DNA of 64,000 nucleotides. It comes from Cyclobacteriaceae bacterium. Lineage in GTDB: Bacteria; Bacteroidota; Bacteroidia; Cytophagales; Cyclobacteriaceae. Position 1 is the first letter of the stretch, and every line of letters begins with the position of its first letter. The notes under the pieces are model-generated. The model did no database searches. It saw only the letters and a list, made by a program, of their open reading frames with translations, and was not told the DNA's origin. Made by a program: the position numbers and the translations under genes. The stretch covers positions 62,001 to 126,000 of the forward strand of contig JANQEU010000075.1 of assembly GCA_028278225.1 (NCBI GenBank), in the 5' to 3' direction. Below are positions 35,813 through 43,874 of the stretch, one piece after another.

Positions 35813-35905
35813 GGCAAACAGATATCGCACCGCTACGACCGTCTACCCTTGCTTCCTTCCGAACCTGGGGGATTCAACAGGAGCTGGTCGTATCCATTTG
35901 CCGCT
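35813..35905 (-). ncRNA. ffs: Signal recognition particle RNA (bacterial small type)
   Basis: On the minus strand the central conserved domain is seen: CCCCCAGGTTCGGAAGGAAG then CAAGGGTAGA, the tetraloop GGAA with the two internal loops that bind Ffh. It is flanked by the pairing arms ACGACC and GGTCGT, and the ends GGCAAA (35902-35897) and TTTGCC (35818-35813) pair to close the hairpin. Length about 93 bases suits the small SRP RNA. A long U-rich run follows directly (minus strand, below 35813), acting as terminator. A TAAATTTG box lies 2 bases upstream of the 5' end as annotated. Confidence 0.92.
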
Positions 35906-35906
35906 G

Positions 35907-35914
35907 CAAATTTA
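35907..35914 (-). promoter_or_regulatory. -7 box of the SRP RNA promoter
   Basis: TAAATTTG on the minus strand matches TAnnTTTG and places the transcription start at about 35902-35905, exactly where the closing stem of the RNA begins. No good -33 element is seen. Confidence 0.6.
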
Positions 35915-35927
35915 AGATGAAATTTGA

Positions 35928-36410
35928 TTAAGTAGTTAAATGTATTTCAAAGTTGTTTGCTGCCACAGAGTTTTCCGCAATGGAATTTCCGGATAACTTA
36001 TTTTCCAATACCTGTACCCAGGCTCTCAAATAAGTCACCAGGTCCGACAGATCATTATGTCTCAATCCATCACGTTTTTCCATGGGAATGTTTACAAGTA
36101 TCTCTTTGTCGCGCAATCGCTCCAGGTTTATCAAATCCTCAAGGCTCAGTCCGGCAGCAATCATTTCACTAATAAGCAAGTCCATCGGAAGTCTGCTGGT
36201 TGGACAATACGAATTTACCTGGTCCGCCCAGTCGCCATGACCTTTCATGGCGTATTCGTGTATTTGGCCTTTGCTTAACCGTGTCAATACCTGGGCAAGG
36301 TTACCACAATTACAGGCCCCCATATGCCCCCATTCATAGTGGTTACCCTCTTCAAGATTTTTGATGGTTTGCCTGATCGCTTTTATAAGGGTTAAACTGG
36401 GTCTTGCCAT
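35928..36410 (-). CDS. Hypothetical protein with CxC motif
   Basis: A 160-residue soluble protein starting MARPSLTLIKAIRQTI. Features: HMGACNCGNLAQ (two cysteines, 33 and 35), GHGDWADQ, and a helical C-terminal half with DLVTYLRAWVQVLENKL. No named domain. A metal or redox role for the cysteines is possible but not shown. ATG at 36408-36410. Stands alone on the minus strand between bTHX and the SRP RNA gene. Confidence 0.75.
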   Translation of the reverse strand: MARPSLTLIKAIRQTIKNLEEGNHYEWGHMGACNCGNLAQVLTRLSKGQIHEYAMKGHGDWADQVNSYCPTSRLPMDLLISEMIAAGLSLEDLINLERLRDKEILVNIPMEKRDGLRHNDLSDLVTYLRAWVQVLENKLSGNSIAENSVAANNFEIHLTT

Positions 36411-36483
36411 ACCAACTGCCTAATTAAGACTGATGCACTGATTTTAATTCAATACATTTAGTTATAATTGAAAATTCACAAAT

Positions 36484-36491
36484 TACATTTG
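36484..36491 (+). promoter_or_regulatory. -7 box upstream of bTHX gene
   Basis: TACATTTG matches TAnnTTTG, 23 bases before the bTHX start codon, with a likely start of transcription near 36498. The -33 element is weak. Confidence 0.5.
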
Positions 36492-36514
36492 CCTGCAATA
36501 ATTTAGTCAATCTT

Positions 36515-36640
36515 ATGGGTAAAGGAGACAGAAAAACCAGAAAAGGAAAATTAACGAAAGGAACATTTGGCGTATCCCGGCCAAAAAAAAAGAAAAAACC
36601 CCAGGTAGAACAAAGTAAGGGAAGTAAGAAGAAAAAATAG
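36515..36640 (+). CDS. 30S ribosomal protein bTHX
   Basis: A 41-residue, very basic protein: MGKGDRKTRKGKLTKGTFGV followed by a serine-arginine-proline and lysine-rich tail. The opening MGKGDxKTRxGK and the GxxGxxR segment are diagnostic of bTHX, a small peptide bound at the head of the 30S subunit in Thermus and found widely in Bacteroidota and chloroplast ribosomes. It has a -7 box at 36484-36491. The short length makes it easy to miss in gene prediction. The next gene starts 13 bases after the stop. Confidence 0.93.
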   Translation: MGKGDRKTRKGKLTKGTFGVSRPKKKKKPQVEQSKGSKKKK

Positions 36641-36653
36641 GACCGGGCTGTCA

Positions 36654-37328
36654 ATGAGACTTTTAACCTTCCTGGTCGTACTCATACCATTCTTGTCCCA
36701 TGCTCAATCCCAAACATACGTAGGAGTAGTAGGGGGCGGCCACGCCGCTTCGTCATATATAGAACACACTTTATATACACTGGTACTTCGTTCCGGTATA
36801 ATACCTGCAGGTCATGCCGGTATAATGGTAAAACATTATAATAAATACAATCCCAATTTAAAGCTGAACAGCGGGATTCAGGGAGGAGTTCTTTATAGCC
36901 GGAAAGGATGGAAGCAGGTGTTCGAAGTTCATCCTTCACTGACTACAACCATGGATTATCTAGTATTGCCTGTGGATGCTATCATATATCTTGGTAATGA
37001 GAAAAATAAGCTATTTATCCTGATTGGAATCTTTACGGAGTTTTTGATGGATAGCAGCTCACCGGATCCCCCTGTACCTGAATTGCTATTTTTTGGAGAG
37101 GAATTTTATACCTATTCGCCAAGTAGGGACAACACCTTCGGGTATGGACTGAATGCAGGACTTGGTGTGCAGAAAGATTTCGGTTTTGGAGCGATACATC
37201 TTAATGGGTTTTTCAATTATTCCATCAGTAATTTCATCAAAAGTGAGAGAAGGGCGGATGCTATTCCGGATACAAGCAACCTGTATAACGTGGGAGTCAC
37301 TATCGGCTATTTTATTCCGTTGAATTAG
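36654..37328 (+). CDS. Secreted beta-rich hypothetical protein (possible outer-membrane barrel)
   Basis: A 224-residue protein with signal peptide (1-17, ending SHAQ). The mature part has alternating hydrophobic strands, glycines and aromatic residues, and ends in a beta strand (TIGYFIPLN). This fits the PorT-like or OmpW-sized outer-membrane barrels common in Bacteroidota; no motif gives a more exact name. It starts 13 bases after the bTHX stop and may share its transcript. Confidence 0.7.
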   Translation: MRLLTFLVVLIPFLSHAQSQTYVGVVGGGHAASSYIEHTLYTLVLRSGIIPAGHAGIMVKHYNKYNPNLKLNSGIQGGVLYSRKGWKQVFEVHPSLTTTMDYLVLPVDAIIYLGNEKNKLFILIGIFTEFLMDSSSPDPPVPELLFFGEEFYTYSPSRDNTFGYGLNAGLGVQKDFGFGAIHLNGFFNYSISNFIKSERRADAIPDTSNLYNVGVTIGYFIPLN

Positions 37329-37356
37329 TTAAATTAAAGGGATTTGATGGTTGCAT

Positions 37357-38403
37357 ATGCGCTTGAGGCCTTTTAAGTACGTACCTGTTTTCAGCTTGCC
37401 TGTTTTGGTTTATATCTCCTTAATGAATACCGGATGGTTAACATATTTGCCATTGATTGAGGCATTTATCATCATACCATTTCTGGAGCTGCTGATCAAA
37501 CCGGACCCCACAAACCTGTCGGACGAAGAATCCGAGCTAGCCTCCAAAACATTTACCTTCGATTTGTTAATCTACCTAATCGTTCCTGTCCATTTGTTTC
37601 TTCTCTTCACTTTTTTCCAGACGATCGGAGAGGCGGGACTTACTTTAGCTGATAAAATTGGCAGGACTTCCGCTATGGGGTTATCCTGTGGCGTATTTGG
37701 AATCAACGTTGCACATGAGCTCGGTCATCGGAAAAAGAGATACGAAAAATTTCTGGCCAAAATTCTTTTGCTAACATCACTGTACATGCATTTTTTTATT
37801 GAACATAATCGGGGGCATCACAAGCGTGTCAGTACGCCAGAAGATCCGTCTTCTGCGAGAAAAGGTGAAAACTTATACCGCTTTTGGATCCGCTCAGTTG
37901 TCTTTGCTTACTTATCGGCCTGGAGGTTAGAGGCAGATCGTCTCCGAAAAAGGAATGTACCGATTGTATCCATCGAAAATGAAATGTTACTTTTTCAAAT
38001 CATACAGCTCACTTTCATAATTGCAGTTTGGCAGTTTTTTGGCTTCCAGGTAATGTTTTTCTTCCTATGTGCCGCTGTTATGGGTTTCCTGCTCCTTGAA
38101 ACGGTAAATTATATCGAGCATTACGGTTTACAACGTGTTAGAAAGGCATCTGGATATGAAAGGGTCATGCCTCGTCACTCCTGGAATTCAGATCACCACA
38201 TTGGTAGAATGATGTTATTTGAGTTATCAAGACATTCTGATCATCACTACATGGCGAGTCGAAAATATCAGGTGTTACGCCATATCAGTGAGAGTCCGCA
38301 AATGCCAACCGGATATCCGGGTATGATGATGCTCGCACTTATTCCTCCGATATGGTTCGGTTTAATGAATCGCAAGCTGGAGAAGTGGAACGCAAACGTT
38401 TGA
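37357..38403 (+). CDS. AlkB-type alkane 1-monooxygenase homologue (membrane fatty-acid-desaturase superfamily)
   Basis: A 348-residue membrane di-iron enzyme. Histidine boxes: HELGH (120-124), HNRGHH (150-155), and the C-terminal box RHSDHHYMASRKYQ. NYIEHYGLQR, diagnostic of alkane hydroxylases, is also present. Hydrophobic segments surround the boxes. ATG at 37357 is chosen; TTG at 37351 gives two extra residues. Substrates of the family are n-alkanes, but electron donors (rubredoxin, reductase) are not encoded nearby, and chain length is not predictable. Confidence 0.9.
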   Translation: MRLRPFKYVPVFSLPVLVYISLMNTGWLTYLPLIEAFIIIPFLELLIKPDPTNLSDEESELASKTFTFDLLIYLIVPVHLFLLFTFFQTIGEAGLTLADKIGRTSAMGLSCGVFGINVAHELGHRKKRYEKFLAKILLLTSLYMHFFIEHNRGHHKRVSTPEDPSSARKGENLYRFWIRSVVFAYLSAWRLEADRLRKRNVPIVSIENEMLLFQIIQLTFIIAVWQFFGFQVMFFFLCAAVMGFLLLETVNYIEHYGLQRVRKASGYERVMPRHSWNSDHHIGRMMLFELSRHSDHHYMASRKYQVLRHISESPQMPTGYPGMMMLALIPPIWFGLMNRKLEKWNANV

Positions 38404-38438
38404 GTTAATTAAGATTTAATAATTATTGAACGAAAGCA

Positions 38439-38470
38439 TTGTATTCTGATTAATAATTGGTCTAATTTTG
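38439..38470 (+). promoter_or_regulatory. Promoter of the 84-residue gene
   Basis: TTG at 38439-38441 and TAATTTTG at 38463-38470, separated by 21 bases: a good match to the Bacteroidota -33/-7 consensus. Transcription would begin near 38477, about 36 bases before the start codon. Confidence 0.65.
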
Positions 38471-38512
38471 CATCAATATTTCAACAATAAGACTAATTCA
38501 TTAAAATCGAAC

Positions 38513-38767
38513 ATGGCAGTACAAGAAAAGATCGAAAAAGTAAGTTTGGAGGTTAAAGAAAAACTGGAAACGTTAGGTATTGAGGAACAATTGGTTTCGG
38601 AAATAGAATGGTGTCTGGGTAGCTACGCCAGTGATCATAATCCAGCCGGATTGTATGAGAAAACAGGCGTGGCGTTGGAAGTTTTAAAGAATTTCAAAAA
38701 GTCCAATCCCAGAAAAGTCTCGAAGAAACTAATTGATGACATTGAGAAAACGTTGAAAACAAAGTGA
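38513..38767 (+). CDS. Small helical hypothetical protein
   Basis: An 84-residue protein starting MAVQEKIEKVSLEVKEKLE, almost entirely helical and rich in Lys and Glu, with one Trp-Cys pair in EIEWCLGSY. The frame extends to 38468 but that overlaps the -7 promoter box, so the ATG at 38513 is the real start. It has its own promoter and a strong terminator, so it is a single-gene unit. Function unknown. Confidence 0.8.
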   Translation: MAVQEKIEKVSLEVKEKLETLGIEEQLVSEIEWCLGSYASDHNPAGLYEKTGVALEVLKNFKKSNPRKVSKKLIDDIEKTLKTK

Positions 38768-38769
38768 TG

Positions 38770-38797
38770 AAAACCGGCAACATGCCGGTTTTTTTTT
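38770..38797 (+). terminator. Rho-independent terminator
   Basis: AAAACCGGCA-ACA-TGCCGG followed by nine T residues, 3 bases after the stop of the small helical gene. The A run on the left also pairs with the T run, making it possibly bidirectional for the convergent TerB-like gene. Confidence 0.9.
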
Positions 38798-38806
38798 GAC
38801 TTAATT

Positions 38807-39217
38807 TCAGTCTTCCCTGGGAATAACGTGTTGGTCTGCCACGGAACGCAGGAAACTGCGTTTGGTCATAATGGAGGGGTCTGAATAGATGAAAGCGGAA
38901 AGGTCCGCGATTACTCCTGGTTTATAACCTAATTTCAGGGCAAATCTTTCACAAAACTCAATCTCTTTCTGATATATTTTCTTGTCGACTTTCATCAATT
39001 GGATCATGTTGAAAAGAAACTCAAATTTTTCTTCGGGAGGCAGGTTTTCGAGATTAGGTATTGGCTTTGGATTGTCAATTACTGCATCTACTTCTTCAGG
39101 GGTTAATCCGTTTCTTTCCCCTATTGCATGTATTAATGCACTCTCTTCGGTTGCAATAAAATTATCTGCTTTAGAGAGATAAACTAATATACTTAACTGA
39201 TCTTCTACTGGTAACAT
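38807..39217 (-). CDS. TerB-like helical protein
   Basis: A 136-residue all-helical soluble protein. It fits the TerB/DjlA-N type fold: an N-terminal ILVYLSKADNFIATEESALI helix pair with acidic residues, and a second half VDKKIYQKEIEFCERFALKLG repeating the pattern. TerB-like proteins occur with tellurite resistance and cell-envelope stress systems, but here no such neighbours are present. The assignment is by pattern and moderate. Confidence 0.6.
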   Translation of the reverse strand: MLPVEDQLSILVYLSKADNFIATEESALIHAIGERNGLTPEEVDAVIDNPKPIPNLENLPPEEKFEFLFNMIQLMKVDKKIYQKEIEFCERFALKLGYKPGVIADLSAFIYSDPSIMTKRSFLRSVADQHVIPRED

Positions 39218-39363
39218 TTGCGCAATTTACTGTATTACCCTTCACTAACGCAAACAATGGTAAAAGATTCAAAAAATCCCGTATTTTTTTCTTACTGCTA
39301 CAATCCTGAAAATAATTGTTGTGAAATTTGCAAAATAGGATTTTTCAAATTTAGATTCGCATA

Positions 39364-39408
39364 ATGATTTTGAAAAACACATATTGGTGGTGGATTCGTG
39401 ACTTCTGA
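39364..39408 (+). CDS. trpL: trp operon leader peptide with WWW
   Basis: A 14-codon ORF, MILKNTYWWWIRDF, with three consecutive Trp codons (39385-39393), a density not expected by chance. It ends 36 bases before a terminator hairpin and 73 bases before trpE. Scarcity of charged tRNA-Trp would stall the ribosome at the WWW codons and let the antiterminator form. A GAAATTTG sequence at 39323-39330 is a possible -7 box. Confidence 0.85.
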   Translation: MILKNTYWWWIRDF

Positions 39409-39410
39409 CA

Positions 39411-39471
39411 GTTGTGAACCGCATCATTATGTTTAAAATATGGGCCCGCTGTTCGCAGCGGGTTTTTTTTT
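39411..39471 (+). terminator. trp operon attenuator (antiterminator and terminator)
   Basis: Terminator: CCCGCTG (39445-39451), UUCG loop, CAGCGGG (39456-39462), then nine T. Antiterminator candidate: TTGTGAAC (39411-39418) can pair with GTTCGCAG (39451-39458), which would open the terminator stem. A competing 1:2 pairing GG(A)TTC (39392-39397) with GAACC (39415-39419) is possible just past the Trp codons. The terminator is seen directly; the switching is inferred from the layout. Confidence 0.85.
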
Positions 39472-39481
39472 GATTTGAATT

Positions 39482-40882
39482 ATGGGAAATTATAAGATCA
39501 ATATCCGTAAACAGGATTTTTTGGCCGATACGATCACTCCGGTCAGCGCCTACCTGAAGCTGAGGGATCGGTTTGCCAACACCCTTCTTCTGGAAAGTTC
39601 GGATTACCATGGTGAGGAAAACAGCTTTTCATATATCTGCTGTAAGCCCTTGTCAACTTTCGAGGTCTTCCGTGGCAGAATACGGCAGGAATTGCCAGGA
39701 AAAGCCAAGGAAGAATTTCAAAGTGATGATCCGCTTTCCGGCCTGAAAGCTTTCAAAGAGTTATTTGAATATACCTCAGGGAATCCGAAGTACATTGAAA
39801 CGGGACTTTTTGGCTATATAGGCTATGACGCTGTAGAGCACTTTGAAGATATTACTCTCTCCGGTGGAGATACCGTAATACCCGAGATCAGGTATTCATT
39901 ATTCCAGTATATCGTGGCGTTTGATCATTTTAGAAATCAATGTCATGTTATTGAAACTTACCTCACCAAACCGGATAACCAGGAATTCCAGGAGTTGATC
40001 GACATCCTGCACAGACAGTCAAATCCGGACTTTGGATTTGAAAAAGCAGGAAATACCGAATCCAATTTCACGGATCCCGAATTTCGGAAAATAGTAGAAA
40101 AAGGCATTCACCACTGCAATATCGGAGATGTTTTTCAAGTAGTTTTTTCCCGGAAATTTCAATCTGAATTCAAAGGGGATGAGTTCCAGGTATACCGGGC
40201 TCTTCGTTCAATTAATCCTTCTCCATATCTTTTTTATTTCGACTATGGAAGTTATAAGATCTTCGGATCGTCCCCTGAAGCTCAAATTGTAATAAATCAA
40301 GATCAGGCTACTATCTACCCCATCGCCGGGACATTCAAAAGGACCGGAGATGATCAGGCTGACGCGGAGCTGGCAAAAGCATTGCTCCTGGATGAAAAAG
40401 AAAACTCTGAGCACATAATGCTCGTGGATCTGGCGAGGAATGATTTAAGTAAGTACACAGCGGATGTTACTGTCGAGACCTATAAAGAAATTCAGTATTA
40501 CTCACATGTTATTCATTTGGTTTCCAAGGTGAGCGGAAAACTATTGCCCGGGACCAACATCCTCAATATTGTGGCAAGTACATTCCCGGCGGGCACGCTG
40601 TCAGGTGCACCGAAGTTCAGGGCCATGGAGCTCATCAATGATTATGAGAAAGGAAGAAGAGGTTATTATGGCGGTGCGATAGGTTTCATGGATTTCGGGA
40701 ATACTTATAACCATGCGATCATGATACGAACGTTCCTTAGCTATGAGAATAAACTGAAGTTTCAGGCTGGAGCGGGAATTGTAGCAAAATCAAATCCGGA
40801 CAATGAAGTCCAGGAGGTTTATAATAAACTGGCTGCCCTTGAAAATGCAATGGACATGGCACAGAAGATATCGGCAGGATAA
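39482..40882 (+). CDS. trpE: Anthranilate synthase component I
   Basis: Converts chorismate with ammonia or glutamine to anthranilate. The 466-residue protein has the chorismate-binding region with GDVFQVVFSRKF, SPSPYLFYFDYG-like region, PIAGTFKRTG, and the C-terminal signature TLSGAPKFRAMELI. First structural gene after the Trp leader and attenuator, and overlapping trpG by one base. Although TrpE and PabB are similar, the operon context makes TrpE secure. Confidence 0.96.
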   Translation: MGNYKINIRKQDFLADTITPVSAYLKLRDRFANTLLLESSDYHGEENSFSYICCKPLSTFEVFRGRIRQELPGKAKEEFQSDDPLSGLKAFKELFEYTSGNPKYIETGLFGYIGYDAVEHFEDITLSGGDTVIPEIRYSLFQYIVAFDHFRNQCHVIETYLTKPDNQEFQELIDILHRQSNPDFGFEKAGNTESNFTDPEFRKIVEKGIHHCNIGDVFQVVFSRKFQSEFKGDEFQVYRALRSINPSPYLFYFDYGSYKIFGSSPEAQIVINQDQATIYPIAGTFKRTGDDQADAELAKALLLDEKENSEHIMLVDLARNDLSKYTADVTVETYKEIQYYSHVIHLVSKVSGKLLPGTNILNIVASTFPAGTLSGAPKFRAMELINDYEKGRRGYYGGAIGFMDFGNTYNHAIMIRTFLSYENKLKFQAGAGIVAKSNPDNEVQEVYNKLAALENAMDMAQKISAG

Positions 40883-41460
40883 TGAAAAATGTTCTCGTCT
40901 TAGATAACTATGATTCATTCACATATAATCTCGTTCACATTTTACGTGAGATGGGATTGAAGGATGATATGGATGTTTGCAGAAATGACAAAATTTCATT
41001 GGATCAGGTATCCGATTATGAAAACATAATGCTCTCTCCAGGCCCCGGGCTTCCAAAAGATGCAGGTATTATGCCGGAGCTGATCCGGACCTATTCCCCG
41101 GAAAAAAATATTCTCGGTGTTTGCCTGGGTCATCAGGCTATAGGAGAAGCATTTGGATCCTCTCTTTACAACCTGCCGGTTGTGTATCATGGAGTGATTA
41201 CGGATGTACAAATTGTGGATGAGGACGTTCTGTTCCGGAATATCCCCAGGTCATTCCAGGTATGCAGATATCACTCCTGGGTGATAGATAAGGAAGATGT
41301 TGCACCGGATCTCCATATTACTTCCATAGATGAAGAAGGCAATATCATGGCGGTGAAACATAAACAATATAATGTGCGTGGGGTGCAATTTCATCCCGAG
41401 TCCATCATGACCGAGCATGGCAAAAAAATGATTGAAAACTGGTTAGCTATTTCAAAATGA
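40882..41460 (+). CDS. trpG: Anthranilate synthase component II (glutamine amidotransferase)
   Basis: A 192-residue class I glutamine amidotransferase supplying ammonia to TrpE. It has LDNYDSFTYNLVH (8-20), the nucleophile Cys81 in GVCLGHQAIGE, and the catalytic pair in QFHPESI. Standalone, not fused to TrpD. The stop overlaps the trpD start by 4 bases (ATGA). Confidence 0.96.
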   Translation: MKNVLVLDNYDSFTYNLVHILREMGLKDDMDVCRNDKISLDQVSDYENIMLSPGPGLPKDAGIMPELIRTYSPEKNILGVCLGHQAIGEAFGSSLYNLPVVYHGVITDVQIVDEDVLFRNIPRSFQVCRYHSWVIDKEDVAPDLHITSIDEEGNIMAVKHKQYNVRGVQFHPESIMTEHGKKMIENWLAISK

Positions 41461-42449
41461 AAGAGGTATTAAACAAGCTTTTTAAATATCAGTCCCTGGA
41501 AAAGTCAGAGGCCAAAGATATTCTCTCAAACCTGGCGTCAGGAAAATATAATAACAGCCAGATGGCCGCATTTCTCACTGTTTATCTTATGAGAAATATT
41601 ACTGTTGAGGAATTGTCCGGATTCAGGGATGCAATGCTGGAGTTGTGCGTGCGCGTACCGGCTAAAGGTTACAATGCCATTGATCTTTGCGGAACCGGCG
41701 GCGATGGCAAGGATACATTCAATATTTCGACCATATCGTCGTTTGTAGTTGCAGGATCAGATCAGGTAGTTGCAAAACACGGAAATTACGGGGTGTCTTC
41801 AGTCTGCGGATCTTCAAATGTCCTGGAATATTTCGGATGCAAATTCACTAATGAACCGGACACGATACAGCGGAGTTTCGACGAAGCGAAGATCAGTTTT
41901 CTACATGCGCCTCTTTTCCATCCGGCAATGAAAAATGTGGCTCCTGTCCGAAAGGAGTTAGGAGTAAAAACCTTTTTCAACATGCTCGGACCCATGGTGA
42001 ACCCCGCCTTTCCTGAAAACCAGCTGGTAGGCGTCTTCAACCTGGAACTGGCTCGTCTTTACGGGTATATCTACCAGGAGACGGACAAGAATTTCATTAT
42101 CCTTCACTCTTTGGATGGCTATGACGAAGTGTCCCTGACCGGAAATTTCAAATATATAATAAACCGGAAGGAAGGGGTGATGTCTCCTGAAGATCTGGGA
42201 TTCGACAGGGTACAACCGCAGGATCTGGCGGGAGGTGAAACGGTGAAGGATTCAGCGGGGATCTTCACAGACATTCTTGAAAATAGGGGAACTGCTGCCC
42301 AGAATAATGCTGTATTGATCAACGCGGGCTTAGCCATTGCGACGGGTAAATCAATTCCTTTTCCTGAAGGGATTGCTCAGGCCCGTGAATCACTTGAATC
42401 AGGTCGGGCACTGAAACGATTTAAGAAATTCCTGGAGATAAATAAATAA
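41457..42449 (+). CDS. trpD: Anthranilate phosphoribosyltransferase
   Basis: Adds phosphoribosyl to anthranilate. The 330-residue type III PRTase has CGTGGDGKDTFNIST with the phosphate-binding loop (79-84), KHGNYGVSS, and NMLGPMVNPA. Length standard for a single-domain TrpD. Start overlaps trpG by 4 bases; trpC follows after 4 bases. Confidence 0.96.
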   Translation: MKEVLNKLFKYQSLEKSEAKDILSNLASGKYNNSQMAAFLTVYLMRNITVEELSGFRDAMLELCVRVPAKGYNAIDLCGTGGDGKDTFNISTISSFVVAGSDQVVAKHGNYGVSSVCGSSNVLEYFGCKFTNEPDTIQRSFDEAKISFLHAPLFHPAMKNVAPVRKELGVKTFFNMLGPMVNPAFPENQLVGVFNLELARLYGYIYQETDKNFIILHSLDGYDEVSLTGNFKYIINRKEGVMSPEDLGFDRVQPQDLAGGETVKDSAGIFTDILENRGTAAQNNAVLINAGLAIATGKSIPFPEGIAQARESLESGRALKRFKKFLEINK

Positions 42450-42453
42450 CCGC

Positions 42454-43263
42454 ATGAATATCCTGGAGGAAATCATTCAATACAAGAAAAAGGAAGTGGC
42501 GGAGCGTAAGTCCTTATTTCCTGTCAAACTTTTGGAGAGAAGCATTTATTTCGATTCCACTCCGGTATCACTATGCAAGTACATTCGAAGAGAAGACAAA
42601 ATCGGACTGATTGCGGAGATCAAAAGGAAATCACCTTCAAAGGGGATTATCAATCAGCATGTTTCAATCGAAAGGACGTCAATTGGCTACATGCAGGCCG
42701 GGGCCTCGGGACTCTCAGTCCTTACGGACAGTCATTTTTTTGATGGGAGCAATGAAGACCTGACAACAGCGAGAAATTTTAACTTCTGCCCTATACTGAG
42801 AAAGGATTTCACTATCGACGAGTATCAGATCATAGAAGCCAAGTCCATTGGAGCAGATGCCATTCTACTGATTGCGGCGGTCCTCACACCGGAGGAAATT
42901 CAAGAGCTGGCTTCCTGTGCTAAGAGCCTGGGTTTGGAAGTGCTGCTGGAGGTGCACAATGAGGATGAGCTGGCAAGGTCCGTCGGTGATCACATTGATC
43001 TGCTGGGAGTCAACAATAGGGACCTGTCAACTTTTAAGACTTCTGTTGATGTATCGAAGGAACTGTCCGAAAAAATACCTGATCAATTTGTGAAGGTTTC
43101 GGAAAGCGGAATAAATGATCCCGGAATCATCGTTGATCTTATGAACTATGGATATGAAGGATTTTTGATCGGAGAGTATTTTATGCGGTTCGGAAGGCCG
43201 GGCAAAGCTTGCAGGGATCTGGTAAGAAAAGTAAAGCAGTTGAAAAAGGAAAGCCAAAAATGA
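42454..43263 (+). CDS. trpC: Indole-3-glycerol-phosphate synthase
   Basis: Ring closure of CdRP to indole-3-glycerol phosphate. The 269-residue barrel has IAEIKRKSPSKG (catalytic lysine region), SVLTDSHFFDGS, ILRKDFTIDEYQI, LLGVNNRDLSTF and KVSESGI. Standalone (not fused with TrpF). The stop overlaps the trpF start by 4 bases (ATGA). Confidence 0.96.
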   Translation: MNILEEIIQYKKKEVAERKSLFPVKLLERSIYFDSTPVSLCKYIRREDKIGLIAEIKRKSPSKGIINQHVSIERTSIGYMQAGASGLSVLTDSHFFDGSNEDLTTARNFNFCPILRKDFTIDEYQIIEAKSIGADAILLIAAVLTPEEIQELASCAKSLGLEVLLEVHNEDELARSVGDHIDLLGVNNRDLSTFKTSVDVSKELSEKIPDQFVKVSESGINDPGIIVDLMNYGYEGFLIGEYFMRFGRPGKACRDLVRKVKQLKKESQK

Positions 43264-43874
43264 TACTGAAGGTTTGCGGAATGAAGGAGGAACCTAACAT
43301 CAGATCTGTGGGAGAATTGCAGCCGGATATGATGGGATTCATTTTTTATCCAAAGTCAAAAAGATACGTTTCCCGTCCGGATCCCCGGGCATTAAAGGAT
43401 CTTAAGGGAATAGATAAGGTTGGCGTTTTCGTCAATCCGGTGAGAAGAGAAGTTACGGATTTAGCGTCTCGCTATGAGCTGAAATATATTCAGCTCCATG
43501 GGGATGAGACCCCTGGTTTTGCCAGGGAGTTAGTGGAGAAAGGACTGAATATAATCAAGGTCTTCCGTGTTTTAGACGAATTGCCATTGGATGATATGAG
43601 ACAATACATTCCTTACGTTTCCTATTTTCTTTTTGACACGAGGGTTGAGGAATTTGGTGGTTCCGGTAAAAAGTTTGACTGGTCGATCCTGAAGGCGTAT
43701 GACCTGGATGTTCCATTTCTTTTAAGTGGTGGAATCGATCTTCCGGATATACTTGAGATCAAAGGGATGAAATCTAAGAACCTGGCAGGGATTGATGTGA
43801 ACAGCAGGTTTGAGATCGAACCCGGACTAAAAGATGTAGAAAAACTTAAAAAGCTGATGAAGATATGGAAGTAA
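43260..43874 (+). CDS. trpF: Phosphoribosylanthranilate isomerase
   Basis: Amadori rearrangement of PRA to CdRP. 204 residues, with [11 protein letters not shown] (catalytic Cys), [26 protein letters not shown] and LLSGGID. The start is ATG at 43260, overlapping the trpC stop; the frame reading up to 43209 lies inside trpC. The last 10 bases overlap the trpB start. Confidence 0.95.
   Translation: MILKVCGMKEEPNIRSVGELQPDMMGFIFYPKSKRYVSRPDPRALKDLKGIDKVGVFVNPVRREVTDLASRYELKYIQLHGDETPGFARELVEKGLNIIKVFRVLDELPLDDMRQYIPYVSYFLFDTRVEEFGGSGKKFDWSILKAYDLDVPFLLSGGIDLPDILEIKGMKSKNLAGIDVNSRFEIEPGLKDVEKLKKLMKIWK

Noticed and set aside
39269-39610. 113-codon minus-strand frame across the trp leader
   Set aside because: It opposes the leader peptide, attenuator and trpE, and has no domain or start context; a shadow.
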